DNA of 64,000 nt, taken from positions 1 through 64,000 of the forward strand of contig NZ_JH600286.1 in the NCBI RefSeq assembly GCF_000245335.1. Direction: 5' to 3'. This document shows, in pieces, positions 9,320 to 18,059 of the stretch. Both the position numbers and the translations under genes were made by a program. The notes beneath the pieces were generated by a model. That model was given only the letters and a program-made list of their open reading frames with translations. It ran no database searches and was not told the origin of the DNA. The DNA comes from Bacillus mojavensis RO-H-1 = KCTC 3706 (GTDB lineage Bacteria > Bacillota > Bacilli > Bacillales > Bacillaceae). Every line of letters begins with the position of its first letter. The first letter of the stretch is position 1.

Positions 9320-10717
9320 ATGAAAGGAAGCGTATTTAGGAAGAAAAGTATTCATGATTTAATCGCTGCAACGAAAGGTGAAAAATCTTTAAAAAGAGAA
9401 TTAGGGGCATTTGACTTAACACTGCTTGGGATTGGAGCCATTATAGGTACTGGGATATTTGTACTGACGGGGACAGGGGCAGTTACTGCCGGACCCGGAC
9501 TGACCGTTTCATTTGTTGTCGCAGCGCTGGCTTGTTTATTCGCTGCATTGTCTTACGCTGAATTTGCTTCAAGTGTGCCTGTCTCAGGTTCGGTGTATAC
9601 ATTTACTTATGCTACAATGGGAGAACTTTTGGCCTTCATTATCGGGTGGGATTTAATTTTAGAGTATATGCTGGCAGTAAGTGCCGTTTCAGTCGGGTGG
9701 TCTGGGTATTTTCAATCATTTTTGTCCGGGCTTGGCATTCATCTTCCGGTGGCCTTAACGGCTGCTCCGGGGGCTGTAAAAGGAACCTTTACCATTTTTA
9801 ATCTGCCTGCGTTTGTCATTGTTCTTGCTATTACGTATTTGCTTTATTTAGGCATCAGAGAATCTAAAAGAGTCAACAACATTATGGTAATTTTAAAAGT
9901 ACTGGTCGTTCTCTTATTTATTGCGGTGGCAGCTGTTTACGTGAAGCCGGATAACTGGCAGCCGTTTATGCCAATGGGCTTTGGCGGCGTATTCAGTGCA
10001 GCGGCACTCGTTTTCTTTGCTTTTATCGGATTTGACGCTGTATCCTCTGCCGCGGAAGAGACGAAAAACCCTGGGAAGGATCTGCCGAAAGGAATTATTT
10101 TCTCATTATTGGTTTGTACCATTTTATATGTTACTGTATCAGCCATCATGACAGGGGTTGTTCCATTTGCCCAGTTTGAAGGCATCGATCATCCGGTTTC
10201 TCTCGTTCTTCAAAGCGCGGGGCAAAACTGGGTGGCAGGCATTATCGATATCGGTGCGGTTTTGGGAATGACAACGGTTATGCTTGTGATGCTTTATGGA
10301 CAGACACGTGTCATGTTTGCTATGTCTCGTGACGGCCTGGTTCCGGGATCGCTTTCTAAGGTTCATCCGAAGCATAAAACTCCTTATGTTGCGACTTGGT
10401 TTTTCGGCATAATGTCGGCGCTCCTCGGTTCACTTGTTCCGCTTGATGAGCTTGCCAAGCTGGTAAACATCGGAACGCTTTCAGCGTTTGTGCTGATTTC
10501 TGTCGCGGTTATTGTATTGAGAAAGAAACAGCCTGATCTTCCGAGAGCCTTTAAATGTCCGGGGGTTCCGGTTATCCCGGGCTTAGCAATTCTATTCTGC
10601 CTGTTCTTAATTTTAAATCTCGGCTGGGTGACGATTGTCCGCTTCCTTGTATGGCTGTTAATTGGCATGGCGATCTATTTCTTATATTCAAGAAAGCATT
10701 CAAAATTAAATCAATAA
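9320..10717 (+). CDS. bcaP: BcaP, branched-chain amino acid permease
   Basis: APC-superfamily proton-coupled importer of isoleucine and valine, formerly yhdG. 465 residues with about 12 membrane helices. The first helix carries the GIGAIIGTGIFVLTG motif typical of APC cationic/branched-chain carriers; GFDAVSSAAEETKNPGKDLP is the loop after helix 6. The ATG follows GGAGTTGAAGGGG. It is a single-gene unit, probably CodY-repressed, ended by its own terminator. Confidence 0.93.
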   Translation: MKGSVFRKKSIHDLIAATKGEKSLKRELGAFDLTLLGIGAIIGTGIFVLTGTGAVTAGPGLTVSFVVAALACLFAALSYAEFASSVPVSGSVYTFTYATMGELLAFIIGWDLILEYMLAVSAVSVGWSGYFQSFLSGLGIHLPVALTAAPGAVKGTFTIFNLPAFVIVLAITYLLYLGIRESKRVNNIMVILKVLVVLLFIAVAAVYVKPDNWQPFMPMGFGGVFSAAALVFFAFIGFDAVSSAAEETKNPGKDLPKGIIFSLLVCTILYVTVSAIMTGVVPFAQFEGIDHPVSLVLQSAGQNWVAGIIDIGAVLGMTTVMLVMLYGQTRVMFAMSRDGLVPGSLSKVHPKHKTPYVATWFFGIMSALLGSLVPLDELAKLVNIGTLSAFVLISVAVIVLRKKQPDLPRAFKCPGVPVIPGLAILFCLFLILNLGWVTIVRFLVWLLIGMAIYFLYSRKHSKLNQ

Positions 10718-10728
10718 CTCTCAAAGAA

Positions 10729-10758
10729 GAGAGCGGCTTACACTGGCCGCTCTCTTTT
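10729..10758 (+). terminator. Terminator of bcaP
   Basis: GAGAGCGGC (10729-10737) pairs with GCCGCTCTC (10746-10754), followed by TTTT. Confidence 0.88.
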
Positions 10759-10834
10759 CTATTCTCATCAAATGAATTTATAGAAATCAGCATGAAAATA
10801 AGAGATAATATAGGCTGGAAAGGAAGTGACATCA

Positions 10835-12190
10835 TTGTCTGAGCAAAAACCAGTCCAATGGGCTTCAAAAATCGGTTTCGTCATGGCTGCCGCTGGATCA
10901 GCCATCGGCTTAGGCGCGATTTGGAAGTTCCCTTATGTAGCGGGGACGAATGGAGGAGGCGCCTTTTTCCTTATTTTTGTGCTATTTACCATTCTCTTGG
11001 GCTATCCGCTTTTAGTGGGAGAATTTATCTTTGGAAGACGGAACCAAACGAATGCCATTGATGCATATAAAAAAGAAGCGCCGCGAACAGCTTGGTTTCT
11101 CACAGGATGGGTCGGTGTAGCGGCTTGTTTCTTAGTTTTATCGTTTTACAGTGTTATCGGAGGATGGATTTTACTATATATAGTGAAAACAGCATCGGGT
11201 TCACTGTCCGGTCTCACCCAGGAGCAGTACGGTGCACTTTTTGGCTCTGTTATTCAAAACCCTGTGCAGACGCTCGCGGCTCAGCTTATCTTTATGGTAC
11301 TGACTGTGCTGGTTGTCGCCAGAGGGGTTCAAAAAGGGATTGAACGCGTAAGCGCGGTGATGATGCCGATTTTGTTTATATTGTTTGTCCTGCTTGTTCT
11401 TCGGTCGCTCACGCTGGATCATGCGATGGAAGGCGTGAAATTTTTGCTTGTGCCCCATTTCGGCGATTTGACCCCGGAGTCTGTTTTGTTTGCGCTGGGA
11501 CAGGCTTTCTTTACGTTAACACTGGGGGTTTCGGTCATGGTGACCTACAGCTCCTATCTGCCGAAAACGCAAAATATCCCGCGTTCTGCAGCGTCCATTG
11601 TCGTTATGAATATCATTGTGACACTTTTGGCAGGTTTGGCTATTTTTCCTGCCGTTTTCTCCTTCGGATTGGAGCCGAATGAAGGTCCGACTTTGCTGTT
11701 TACAGTGCTTCCGGCCGTTTTTGAACAGCTTCCGTTCGGTATCCTGTTTTTCATCGGCTTTCTAGTCGCATTTTTATTTGCCGCACTGACCTCTGCCTTT
11801 TCGATGGTGGAAATGATTGTAGCCATTATCGGCAAAGGGGACGAAACGAAGAGGAAAAAGCTGTCATGGACCAGCGGGTTTTTGATCTTCTTAGTCGGTA
11901 TCCCATCTTGCTTATCCTATGGCGTGCTGAGCGATGTGCGCATATTTGATAAGACGTTTTTTGACGTTGTCGATTTTACCGTCAGCAATGTTCTGCTGCC
12001 GTTAGGCGCCCTGTTAATTTCTATTTTCATTCCGCTGAAAATATCGAAACAGGACCTATGGGCAGAGATGAGACAAGGATCACATCCCGGAAAAGCATTC
12101 TTTTATATATGGTTTTATTTGCTCCGTTTCGTTGTGCCGCTGGCTATTATTATCGTGTTCTTAAATTTAATCGGGATTATATCCTTTTAG
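10835..12190 (+). CDS. yhdH: YhdH, sodium-dependent (NSS/SNF family) transporter
   Basis: Neurotransmitter:sodium symporter family protein, probably importing an amino acid; substrate unknown. About 451 residues and 11-12 membrane helices. The first helix has the family signature GSAIGLGAIWKFPYVAGTNGG, in which the unwound centre binds sodium and substrate. I prefer the TTG at 10835, 10 nt after AAGGA. A GTG at 10826 is in frame but too close to that site. Confidence 0.9.
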   Translation: MSEQKPVQWASKIGFVMAAAGSAIGLGAIWKFPYVAGTNGGGAFFLIFVLFTILLGYPLLVGEFIFGRRNQTNAIDAYKKEAPRTAWFLTGWVGVAACFLVLSFYSVIGGWILLYIVKTASGSLSGLTQEQYGALFGSVIQNPVQTLAAQLIFMVLTVLVVARGVQKGIERVSAVMMPILFILFVLLVLRSLTLDHAMEGVKFLLVPHFGDLTPESVLFALGQAFFTLTLGVSVMVTYSSYLPKTQNIPRSAASIVVMNIIVTLLAGLAIFPAVFSFGLEPNEGPTLLFTVLPAVFEQLPFGILFFIGFLVAFLFAALTSAFSMVEMIVAIIGKGDETKRKKLSWTSGFLIFLVGIPSCLSYGVLSDVRIFDKTFFDVVDFTVSNVLLPLGALLISIFIPLKISKQDLWAEMRQGSHPGKAFFYIWFYLLRFVVPLAIIIVFLNLIGIISF

Positions 12191-12191
12191 A

Positions 12192-12222
12192 AAAACAGGC
12201 TCCGCTGGGGGCCTGTTTTTTG
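12192..12222. terminator. Bidirectional terminator yhdH/yhdI
   Basis: AAAACAGGC (12192-12200) pairs with GCCTGTTTT (12211-12219), with A and T tracts on either side, between convergent genes. Confidence 0.88.
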
Positions 12223-12226
12223 TTTA

Positions 12227-13633
12227 TTATGATGTCATCAGCGGTTCCCAAGCGGTTTTCAGCTTTTTGATACCGAGCCGGATGTCCTCTTCACAAAGCC
12301 CTCCATAACCGATTAAGACAGAAACAAACGGCGGCTGGCTCTTGTACGATGGAGAAACCGGATAGACATTCACTCTGTTTTTGGCAGCGGCTTTTATCAC
12401 TTCATCCTCACTGGCTGAAAACATAAGCCGAAGGAGGATATGGAGCCCCGAGTTTTTTCCGAGAACCTCCACGCTGTCTCCCAGCTCAGTTCGTATCGCT
12501 TCGAGCAGAACAGCGTGTTTTTTTCGATATAAGGATCTCATCCTGTTCAAATGCTTTTGCCATTCGCCGTTTTCAATGAAATCTGCCAGTGCCAATTGAT
12601 TATGGGAAGAGACCGTCTGTTTCATCAAAAGCGCATTTTTTCTTACGGGTTCAATAAGTGCAGCAGGAAGAATCATATAGCTGATCCGCAAGGAAGGGAG
12701 CAATGATTTTGAAAAAGTGCCGAGATAAATGACCCTGCCATTCGGGTCAAGGCCTTGCAGAGATGGAATGGGCTGCCCGCTGTAGCGAAATTCTCCATCA
12801 TAATCATCCTCAATAATAAATGAGTTTGCCTCTTTTGCCCAAGACAACAGCTCCTGTCTTCGGGCGATCGTCATTATGGTCCCGAGCGGGAATTGATGTG
12901 AGGGAGTCGTATAGACGAGATGCGGGCTCTCGTGTGTAAGGCTAGCCGGCAGGACTCCTTCTTCATCTGTGCAAATGGGAATCACGTTCATGTGATTGGC
13001 CTCAAACATTCGTCTTGAACGGTGAAATCCCGGTTCTTCAAAACCGATTTTTGTTCCCGGCTGAAGCGTAAGGCAAAGAATTTGCAGAAGGACGGTAGTG
13101 CCTGCTCCAATGATAATTTGGCTGGGATCACAATTGACCCCGCGTGACAGTCTGACAAATCGGGCTATCATTTCTCTGAGTGCAGGTTCTCCTTGAGGAT
13201 CGCCTGAGATGTGAAGTTGTTCAGAATACCGATCCAGACTTTTCACCATGCTTTTTCGCCACGCGTTAAAGGGAAAGTGGACTGGATCGACATTTCCTTG
13301 ATGAAAGTTAATAACAGATTCTACTTCTTTATGAGTGACCGGTTGCGGAGGCGGTTGATATGGTATTGGAGCATCCGGAAACTCAGGTTCAATGTCTGCT
13401 GCAAACCAGCCGATTTTAGGCTTGCTTTTGACATATCCTTCAGCGGTTAATTGCTCGTAGGCGCGTTCTACCGTTGCCGTGCTGACACCGAGCAAGCCGG
13501 AGAGCCTGCGTTTTGACGGAAGCCTCATTCCTTTGGTGATTCTGGCATGTGACATTTCTTGTTTGAAATAGGTGTAAAGCTGTTCATACAGCGGTGTTTT
13601 GCTTGTTTTGTCCAGAAACGGCGTGATATCCAT
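12227..13633 (-). CDS. yhdI: YhdI, MocR/GntR-type regulator with aminotransferase domain
   Basis: Transcription factor of the MocR subfamily: a GntR winged helix (about 1-75, LSGLLGVSTATVERAYEQL) joined to a fold-type I aminotransferase-like domain that uses PLP as a sensing cofactor. The PLP lysine sits in YLGTFSKSLLPSLR, and EDDYDGEFRY is the aminotransferase Asp motif. 468 residues from ATG 13633 (AAGGAGAG upstream); ten more codons are open upstream without a ribosome site. Target unknown; the divergent neighbour yhdJ is a natural candidate. Confidence 0.9.
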   Translation of the reverse strand: MDITPFLDKTSKTPLYEQLYTYFKQEMSHARITKGMRLPSKRRLSGLLGVSTATVERAYEQLTAEGYVKSKPKIGWFAADIEPEFPDAPIPYQPPPQPVTHKEVESVINFHQGNVDPVHFPFNAWRKSMVKSLDRYSEQLHISGDPQGEPALREMIARFVRLSRGVNCDPSQIIIGAGTTVLLQILCLTLQPGTKIGFEEPGFHRSRRMFEANHMNVIPICTDEEGVLPASLTHESPHLVYTTPSHQFPLGTIMTIARRQELLSWAKEANSFIIEDDYDGEFRYSGQPIPSLQGLDPNGRVIYLGTFSKSLLPSLRISYMILPAALIEPVRKNALLMKQTVSSHNQLALADFIENGEWQKHLNRMRSLYRKKHAVLLEAIRTELGDSVEVLGKNSGLHILLRLMFSASEDEVIKAAAKNRVNVYPVSPSYKSQPPFVSVLIGYGGLCEEDIRLGIKKLKTAWEPLMTS

Positions 13634-13741
13634 TTTATCTCTCCTTGCATCTGGCGTGGTCATTTTTTCTGGTTTTGGCTATTTGGCGAATGCCATAAAT
13701 CGGATATCATCATTGTAACGAATGGAGAGGGGATTGATAAG

Positions 13742-14173
13742 ATGCTTCATATCAAACAATTAACGACTAGAGAAGAGTGGATGGATGCATATCCGGTGAT
13801 GCACGAATTAAGAACAGAGCTGGATGAAGAGACGTATTTACATAGGCTGGAGCGCTGTGTCCAAAAAGAGTCGTATATGCTGTTTGCCTTATATGAGGAT
13901 AAAGCGATCAGGGCACTGTGCGGCGCGCTGCCAAGGGTTTCGCTTCATCAAGGAGAGTACGTATGGATAGCGGATCTTGTCACAAGCGGGCCTCACAGGT
14001 CTAAGGGGTACGGCAAACTTCTTTTGGATTATGCGGCAAACTGGGCAAGAGATGCAGGCTACAGTTCTGTCAGTCTTTCATCAGGTCTTCAGCGCAAAGA
14101 CGCCCACAGATTTTATACGGATAAAATGGGATTTACGATTGAAAGCTATTTATTCAGAAAACAGCTATCATAA
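13742..14173 (+). CDS. yhdJ: YhdJ, GNAT-family N-acetyltransferase
   Basis: Small acetyl-CoA-dependent N-acetyltransferase, 143 residues, substrate unknown. The acetyl-CoA pyrophosphate loop is recognisable as GPHRSKGYGKLLLDYA (R/Q-x-x-G-x-G/A pattern), followed by the ARDAGYSSVSLSSG strand and HRFYTDKMGF, typical of GNAT C-termini. ATG 13742 follows GAGAGGGG. Transcribed away from yhdI, which may control it. The open frame continues upstream but overlaps the yhdI promoter side. Confidence 0.88.
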   Translation: MLHIKQLTTREEWMDAYPVMHELRTELDEETYLHRLERCVQKESYMLFALYEDKAIRALCGALPRVSLHQGEYVWIADLVTSGPHRSKGYGKLLLDYAANWARDAGYSSVSLSSGLQRKDAHRFYTDKMGFTIESYLFRKQLS

Positions 14174-14203
14174 AAAAAGACGCCGTTTCAGGCGTCTTTT
14201 TTC
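14172..14203. terminator. Bidirectional terminator yhdJ/yhdK
   Basis: AAAAAAGACGCC pairs with GGCGTCTTTTTT around a short loop, between convergent genes. Confidence 0.9.
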
Positions 14204-14493
14204 TAAAAGCCAAACTGTAAGTTGGTATCCACAGACACAATAGTATACACACAGATAATCACAAAGAGATTAAGGACAACGCCGAGCAGGCCGGGACCCG
14301 TGCGTCCTCTTTTGATGAATAGCTCAATAATGCCAAACGGAACGGCGGCCATGGCAAACGGCAGCATTTGATAAGAATAAGAGGTCACATTGCTGATAAT
14401 CGCCAAATTAAGCAAGAGCAAAGACAGAATCGCTGTCCCGACAGATATCCAGCCAAATACATTATGTTCTTTAAAAATTCTTACCAATTCCAT
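14203..14493 (-). CDS. yhdK: YhdK, partner of the SigM anti-sigma factor
   Basis: Small integral membrane protein (96 residues, three or so hydrophobic segments) that works with YhdL to restrain SigM. Its start overlaps the end of yhdL by 13 bp, so it is probably translationally coupled. Last gene of the sigM-yhdL-yhdK operon. Confidence 0.92.
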   Translation of the reverse strand: MELVRIFKEHNVFGWISVGTAILSLLLLNLAIISNVTSYSYQMLPFAMAAVPFGIIELFIKRGRTGPGLLGVVLNLFVIICVYTIVSVDTNLQFGF

Positions 14494-15557
14494 AATTCCA
14501 CCTCGCCGACATTTGCTGATTTTACTGATTTGTTTTTCAGCATGCGCTGGATTTCCTTGGTCGGTCCTGTAACGACAGAGCCGTATACATTAACACCATT
14601 TTTCTCTACATAATCCAAGCGGGAATCTACCTTTAAGTCTTTTCGTTTTGAAATGACCTGCGCCCATTTTTCGTGCTTCGATATGTAAGTTAAAGCATCG
14701 ATAAATTGGTCACCGTTTGACTTCCCTTTTGTATTAAGCGCAGCCAGGAACTTTGAGTCTTTCCCTGGGTAGCCAAGCGGCTCTGCGTAAGCGGTATCCT
14801 TTGTATTGTTCTCTGTTTCAATCGCGTTCCACAAAAAGCTTACATCATAACCTCTGAATTTTTTATACACTTCTTTTGTCGGATATGCCCGGTCATAAGA
14901 AAGGTAGACCTCGGAAACAGTCCCTTCAGGCAAAGCTTTTAATGTTTTTTCCGCTTTTGCGGTTGTTTGTTCAGATCCGCTTGATGGGTGTGTAAAGTAA
15001 TGGCTGCCTTTATGGATTTCTAAGTCATAGTAGTTGACGACCGGCGCTTTCACTCTGTCATAAAACATTTCCACCCGTTCGTTCCCCACGGCAGCTGTTT
15101 TCGTGCCAATCTGTTTTTGCAGCGGGAATTCTGTATTCATGCCAAACAGCTTCACCTGGCTCTTCAGTCCAGAAGTATCGACAAGAACATTTGGCATAGT
15201 CAGGGCTACAGTGACTGCGGCAGTTTCCATAAATTCATTGCCGGTGCTGTGTTTTCCTCCCATTCCGTAGTAGAGGTAGCTTCCCAGCGTACATAGCGGC
15301 AAAATCATTAATGTCGATATGACGGCAAGAGCGGAAATACGCAAATAAGACTTCCGTTTGCCGTAGGCCAGAATGGCTTTTTGTTTTTCAGGACTGATGT
15401 CGACATCCCAATCATGATCGTCTGGCAGCTCACTATCAATCAGTTCCTGATACACTTCGAGCTTCTCGAGTTCCTCTTCAAACGCGGTCATTTCCTGATC
15501 GCTCATTTCACCGTTTTTATATTGATCAAAACGCTTTTTAAATTCTTCATTCATCAT
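14481..15557 (-). CDS. yhdL: YhdL, anti-SigM factor
   Basis: Membrane anti-sigma factor that holds SigM inactive; 358 residues. The N-terminal cytoplasmic part (about 1-90) is acidic and helical and should bind the sigma factor. One membrane segment follows (about 95-120, ALAVISTLMILPLCTLGSYL), then a large extracellular sensor domain. I place the start at ATG 15557, the second of two adjacent ATG codons, because of spacing from GAGGTG. It overlaps the end of sigM by 11 bp. Its frame is intact although sigM as sequenced is broken. Confidence 0.92.
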   Translation of the reverse strand: MMNEEFKKRFDQYKNGEMSDQEMTAFEEELEKLEVYQELIDSELPDDHDWDVDISPEKQKAILAYGKRKSYLRISALAVISTLMILPLCTLGSYLYYGMGGKHSTGNEFMETAAVTVALTMPNVLVDTSGLKSQVKLFGMNTEFPLQKQIGTKTAAVGNERVEMFYDRVKAPVVNYYDLEIHKGSHYFTHPSSGSEQTTAKAEKTLKALPEGTVSEVYLSYDRAYPTKEVYKKFRGYDVSFLWNAIETENNTKDTAYAEPLGYPGKDSKFLAALNTKGKSNGDQFIDALTYISKHEKWAQVISKRKDLKVDSRLDYVEKNGVNVYGSVVTGPTKEIQRMLKNKSVKSANVGEVELWNW

Positions 15558-16037
15558 TAACACCTCTATTATAAAGTGCTTTCAGCCGCTGTCTGGCACG
15601 AAACAAAACACTTTTAAAATTCGCCTCTGAAATATTCATAATATGGGATGCTTCTTTGTAATTTAATTCTTTTAAATAATATAGTGTTAACGCCTCCCGA
15701 TAGTTATCGGGGAGCTCGGACATATAACCAGTCAGCACTTCCTTTATCTCTACCTGGTGGGCAGGGCTCTGAACAGCAGTTTGAAAGAGGCTTCCAATCA
15801 AATCATCAGAAATGGTGACTTCTTTCTTATGCTTTCTGACGTATCAATGAAGGCGTTCCGCGCCACTTGAAAAAGCCAGGGCTTTACTTTGCTGTGATCA
15901 TAGGAGTGAATGTGTATGTATGCCCGCATAAAGGTTTCCTGCAGCAAGTCTTCGGCAAGATGCTTGTCTTTTGTCATGGAGAGCAGGAACCTATAAACAT
16001 CATTCATGTACATTTGGTAAATTTCATCGATCGTCAC
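15547..16037 (-). CDS. sigM: SigM, ECF sigma factor (frame broken by one base)
   Basis: Extracytoplasmic-function sigma factor for cell-wall, salt and acid stress. The first frame (GTG 16037, GGGGAG upstream) carries region 2 (HLAEDLLQETFMRAYIHI) and stops near 15798. The second carries region 4 (YREALTLYYLKELNYKEASHI). The break lies near 15842-15844: restoring one A on the plus strand (T on the coding strand) gives AFIDYVRKHKKEV and a 163-residue protein, the expected length. As sequenced, no intact SigM is made. A SigM-type autoregulatory promoter lies upstream. Confidence 0.9.
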
Positions 16038-16061
16038 TGCCTTTTTCTCCCCTCTATGTTA

Positions 16062-16090
16062 TACACGCATAAGAAAGGTTTAAAGTTGCA
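16062..16090 (-). promoter_or_regulatory. SigM-type (ECF) autoregulatory promoter
   Basis: Minus strand TGCAAC (16085-16090), 17-nt spacer, CGTGTA (16062-16067). This fits the ECF pattern TGAAAC-N16/17-CGTMTA with one mismatch in the -35. It lies 25 nt upstream of the sigM start; sigM is known to transcribe its own operon. Confidence 0.75.
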
Positions 16091-16234
16091 CATTACATGC
16101 AAACGGCTTTTTAATACGTAATCAAACACCATTACTCTATAGTACAAAAAATCTGCCCTGAAAGATAGTGGTGAGAAATGTTTAACATTTTTTCCATCAG
16201 GGAAAACATAGTGAAAAAATGAAGGAGTGGCACA

Positions 16235-17241
16235 ATGGAATATACCAGTATCTCAGACACAGGAATAAAAGTCTCCCGAATTGGACTCGGCACATGGGCG
16301 ATCGGCGGAACCATGTGGGGAGGCACTGATGAAAAAACATCGATCGAAACCATCCGCGCCGCTCTTGATAAGGGGATCACACTGATTGACACCGCGCCGG
16401 CATATGGCTTCGGGCAGTCCGAAGAAATTGTCGGGAAGGCGATCAAGCAGCATGGGGCAAGGGATCAGGTTGTTCTTGCCACTAAAACGGCGCTGGATTG
16501 GAAAAACAATCAGCTGTTCCGCCATGCTAACAGAGCGAGAATTATACAGGAAGTCGAGGATTCCCTGCAACGGCTGCAGACAGATTATATCGATCTATAT
16601 CAGGTGCATTGGCCAGATCCGCTTGTGCCGATAGAGGAAACGGCAGAAGTGATGAAGGAATTATATGATGCCGGGAAAATCCGCGCGATCGGCGTCAGTA
16701 ATTTCTCGGTTGAACAAATGGATACGTTTCGGGCTGTTGCTCCGCTTCATACAATCCAGCCTCCTTACAATCTGTTTGAAAGGGACATTGAAGAGAATGT
16801 GCTCCCGTATGCGAAAGACAAACAGATAACAACACTATTATACGGCAGTTTATGCAGAGGGCTGTTAACGGGAAAAATGACAGAAGACCATTCGTTTGAG
16901 GGAGACGATCTTCGAAATCACGATCCGAAATTTCAGAAGCCGAGATTTAAAGAATATCTTTCTGCAGTCAATCAATTAGAAGACTTGGCGAAGACACGTT
17001 ATGGAAAATCTGTGATTCATCTGGCCGTGAGATGGATTTTAGACCAGCCGGGAGCAGGAATTGCCCTTTGGGGGCAAGACAACCTCATCAAATAGAGGCA
17101 GTATCAGAAATTACCGGCTGGACGCTGAGCAATGAAGATAAAAAAGACATTAATACCATTTTGAAAAATACGATATCAAACCCGGTTGGACCGGAATTTA
17201 TGGCGCCTCCGACAAGAGAGGGGTATATAACAAAAAGCTGA
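16235..17241 (+). CDS. yhdN: YhdN, aldo/keto reductase (frame broken by one base)
   Basis: NADPH-dependent aldo/keto reductase (AKR11 group), a general stress aldehyde reductase. Catalytic residues are in view: Asp and Tyr in LIDTAPAYGFG, Lys in LATKTAL, His in YQVHWPDP; the cofactor region GSLCRGLLTGK follows. The first frame stops at 17095 after RWILDQPGAGIALWG. The last 55 codons continue in another frame to 17241. One C is missing near 17072 (GGGGCGCAAG read as GGGGGCAAG); restoring it gives about 335 residues. The ATG follows GAAGGAGTG. Confidence 0.9.
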
Positions 17242-17261
17242 GGATGATTCCTCAGCTTTTT
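17232..17261 (+). terminator. Terminator of yhdN
   Basis: AAAAAGCTGAGGA (17232-17244) pairs perfectly with TCCTCAGCTTTTT (17249-17261); the stem overlaps the stop codon. Confidence 0.9.
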
Positions 17262-17289
17262 GACGTTAAGAAAAGAGAAATCTTAAAAA

Positions 17290-17306
17290 TTAGTACCAGG
17301 TAATAA
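17290..17306 (+). promoter_or_regulatory. FapR operator in the plsC promoter
   Basis: TTAGTACCAGGTAATAA is a 17-bp near-palindrome (one mismatch between arms) that matches the FapR operator TTAGTACCTRNYACTAA closely. It overlaps where the -35 would be, 17 nt from TATAAT at 17317-17322. FapR senses malonyl-CoA and controls lipid synthesis; plsC belongs to its regulon. Confidence 0.85.
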
Positions 17307-17366
17307 AAAATGTTGTTATAATAAGTAACAGAAAAGAATCATTGATTACGACAAAGGAAGTGCGAT

Positions 17367-17966
17367 ATGTATAAGTTTTGTGCAAATGCTTTAAAAGTTA
17401 TTCTTTCTCTTCGCGGAGGAGTGAAGGTGTACAACAAAGAAAACCTTCCGGCCGATTCAGGTTTTGTCATCGCGTGTACACACTCTGGCTGGGTTGATGT
17501 GATCACACTCGGAGTCGGGATTCTTCCTTATCAAATACACTACATGGCGAAAAAAGAGCTTTTTCAAAATAAATGGATCGGTTCGTTTTTGAAGAAAATT
17601 CATGCCTTTCCGGTAGACCGGGAAAATCCTGGCCCAAGCAGCATTAAAACGCCGATTAAGCTGCTGAAAGAAGGAGAGATTGTCGGAATCTTCCCAAGCG
17701 GAACAAGAACTTCTGAGGATGTGCCTTTGAAGAGAGGCGCAGTGACAATTGCGCAAATGGGGAAAGCACCCCTTGTTCCGGCTGCTTATAAAGGACCTTC
17801 AAGCGGAAAGGCGTTGTTCAAAAAAGGAAAAATGAAGCTGATTATCGGTAAACCTTTGCAGCAGGCTGATTTTGCCCACCTTCCGTCTAAGGAAAGGCTG
17901 GCGGCTATGACAGAGGCTTTGAATCACAGCATTAAAGAGCTTGAAAAGAAGCTGGAACAACTGTAA
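17367..17966 (+). CDS. plsC: PlsC, 1-acyl-sn-glycerol-3-phosphate acyltransferase
   Basis: Membrane-associated acyltransferase that adds the second acyl chain in phosphatidic acid synthesis; formerly yhdO. 199 residues. The catalytic HX4D motif is HSGWVD (about residue 35-40), the second motif region is KKIHAFPVDRENPG, and the substrate-binding motif is GIFPSGTRT; a proline-containing VPAAYKG follows. The ATG follows AAAGGAAG. Expression should follow fatty acid supply through the FapR site upstream. Confidence 0.94.
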   Translation: MYKFCANALKVILSLRGGVKVYNKENLPADSGFVIACTHSGWVDVITLGVGILPYQIHYMAKKELFQNKWIGSFLKKIHAFPVDRENPGPSSIKTPIKLLKEGEIVGIFPSGTRTSEDVPLKRGAVTIAQMGKAPLVPAAYKGPSSGKALFKKGKMKLIIGKPLQQADFAHLPSKERLAAMTEALNHSIKELEKKLEQL

Positions 17967-18059
17967 TTTATGCACTCGCCAATATCCCGATTGTTTATAA
18001 TTTCCTGGGCCATTAGCTATACTAAATGAGGAATTGATCATTGGGAAAGGTTATGGTTC

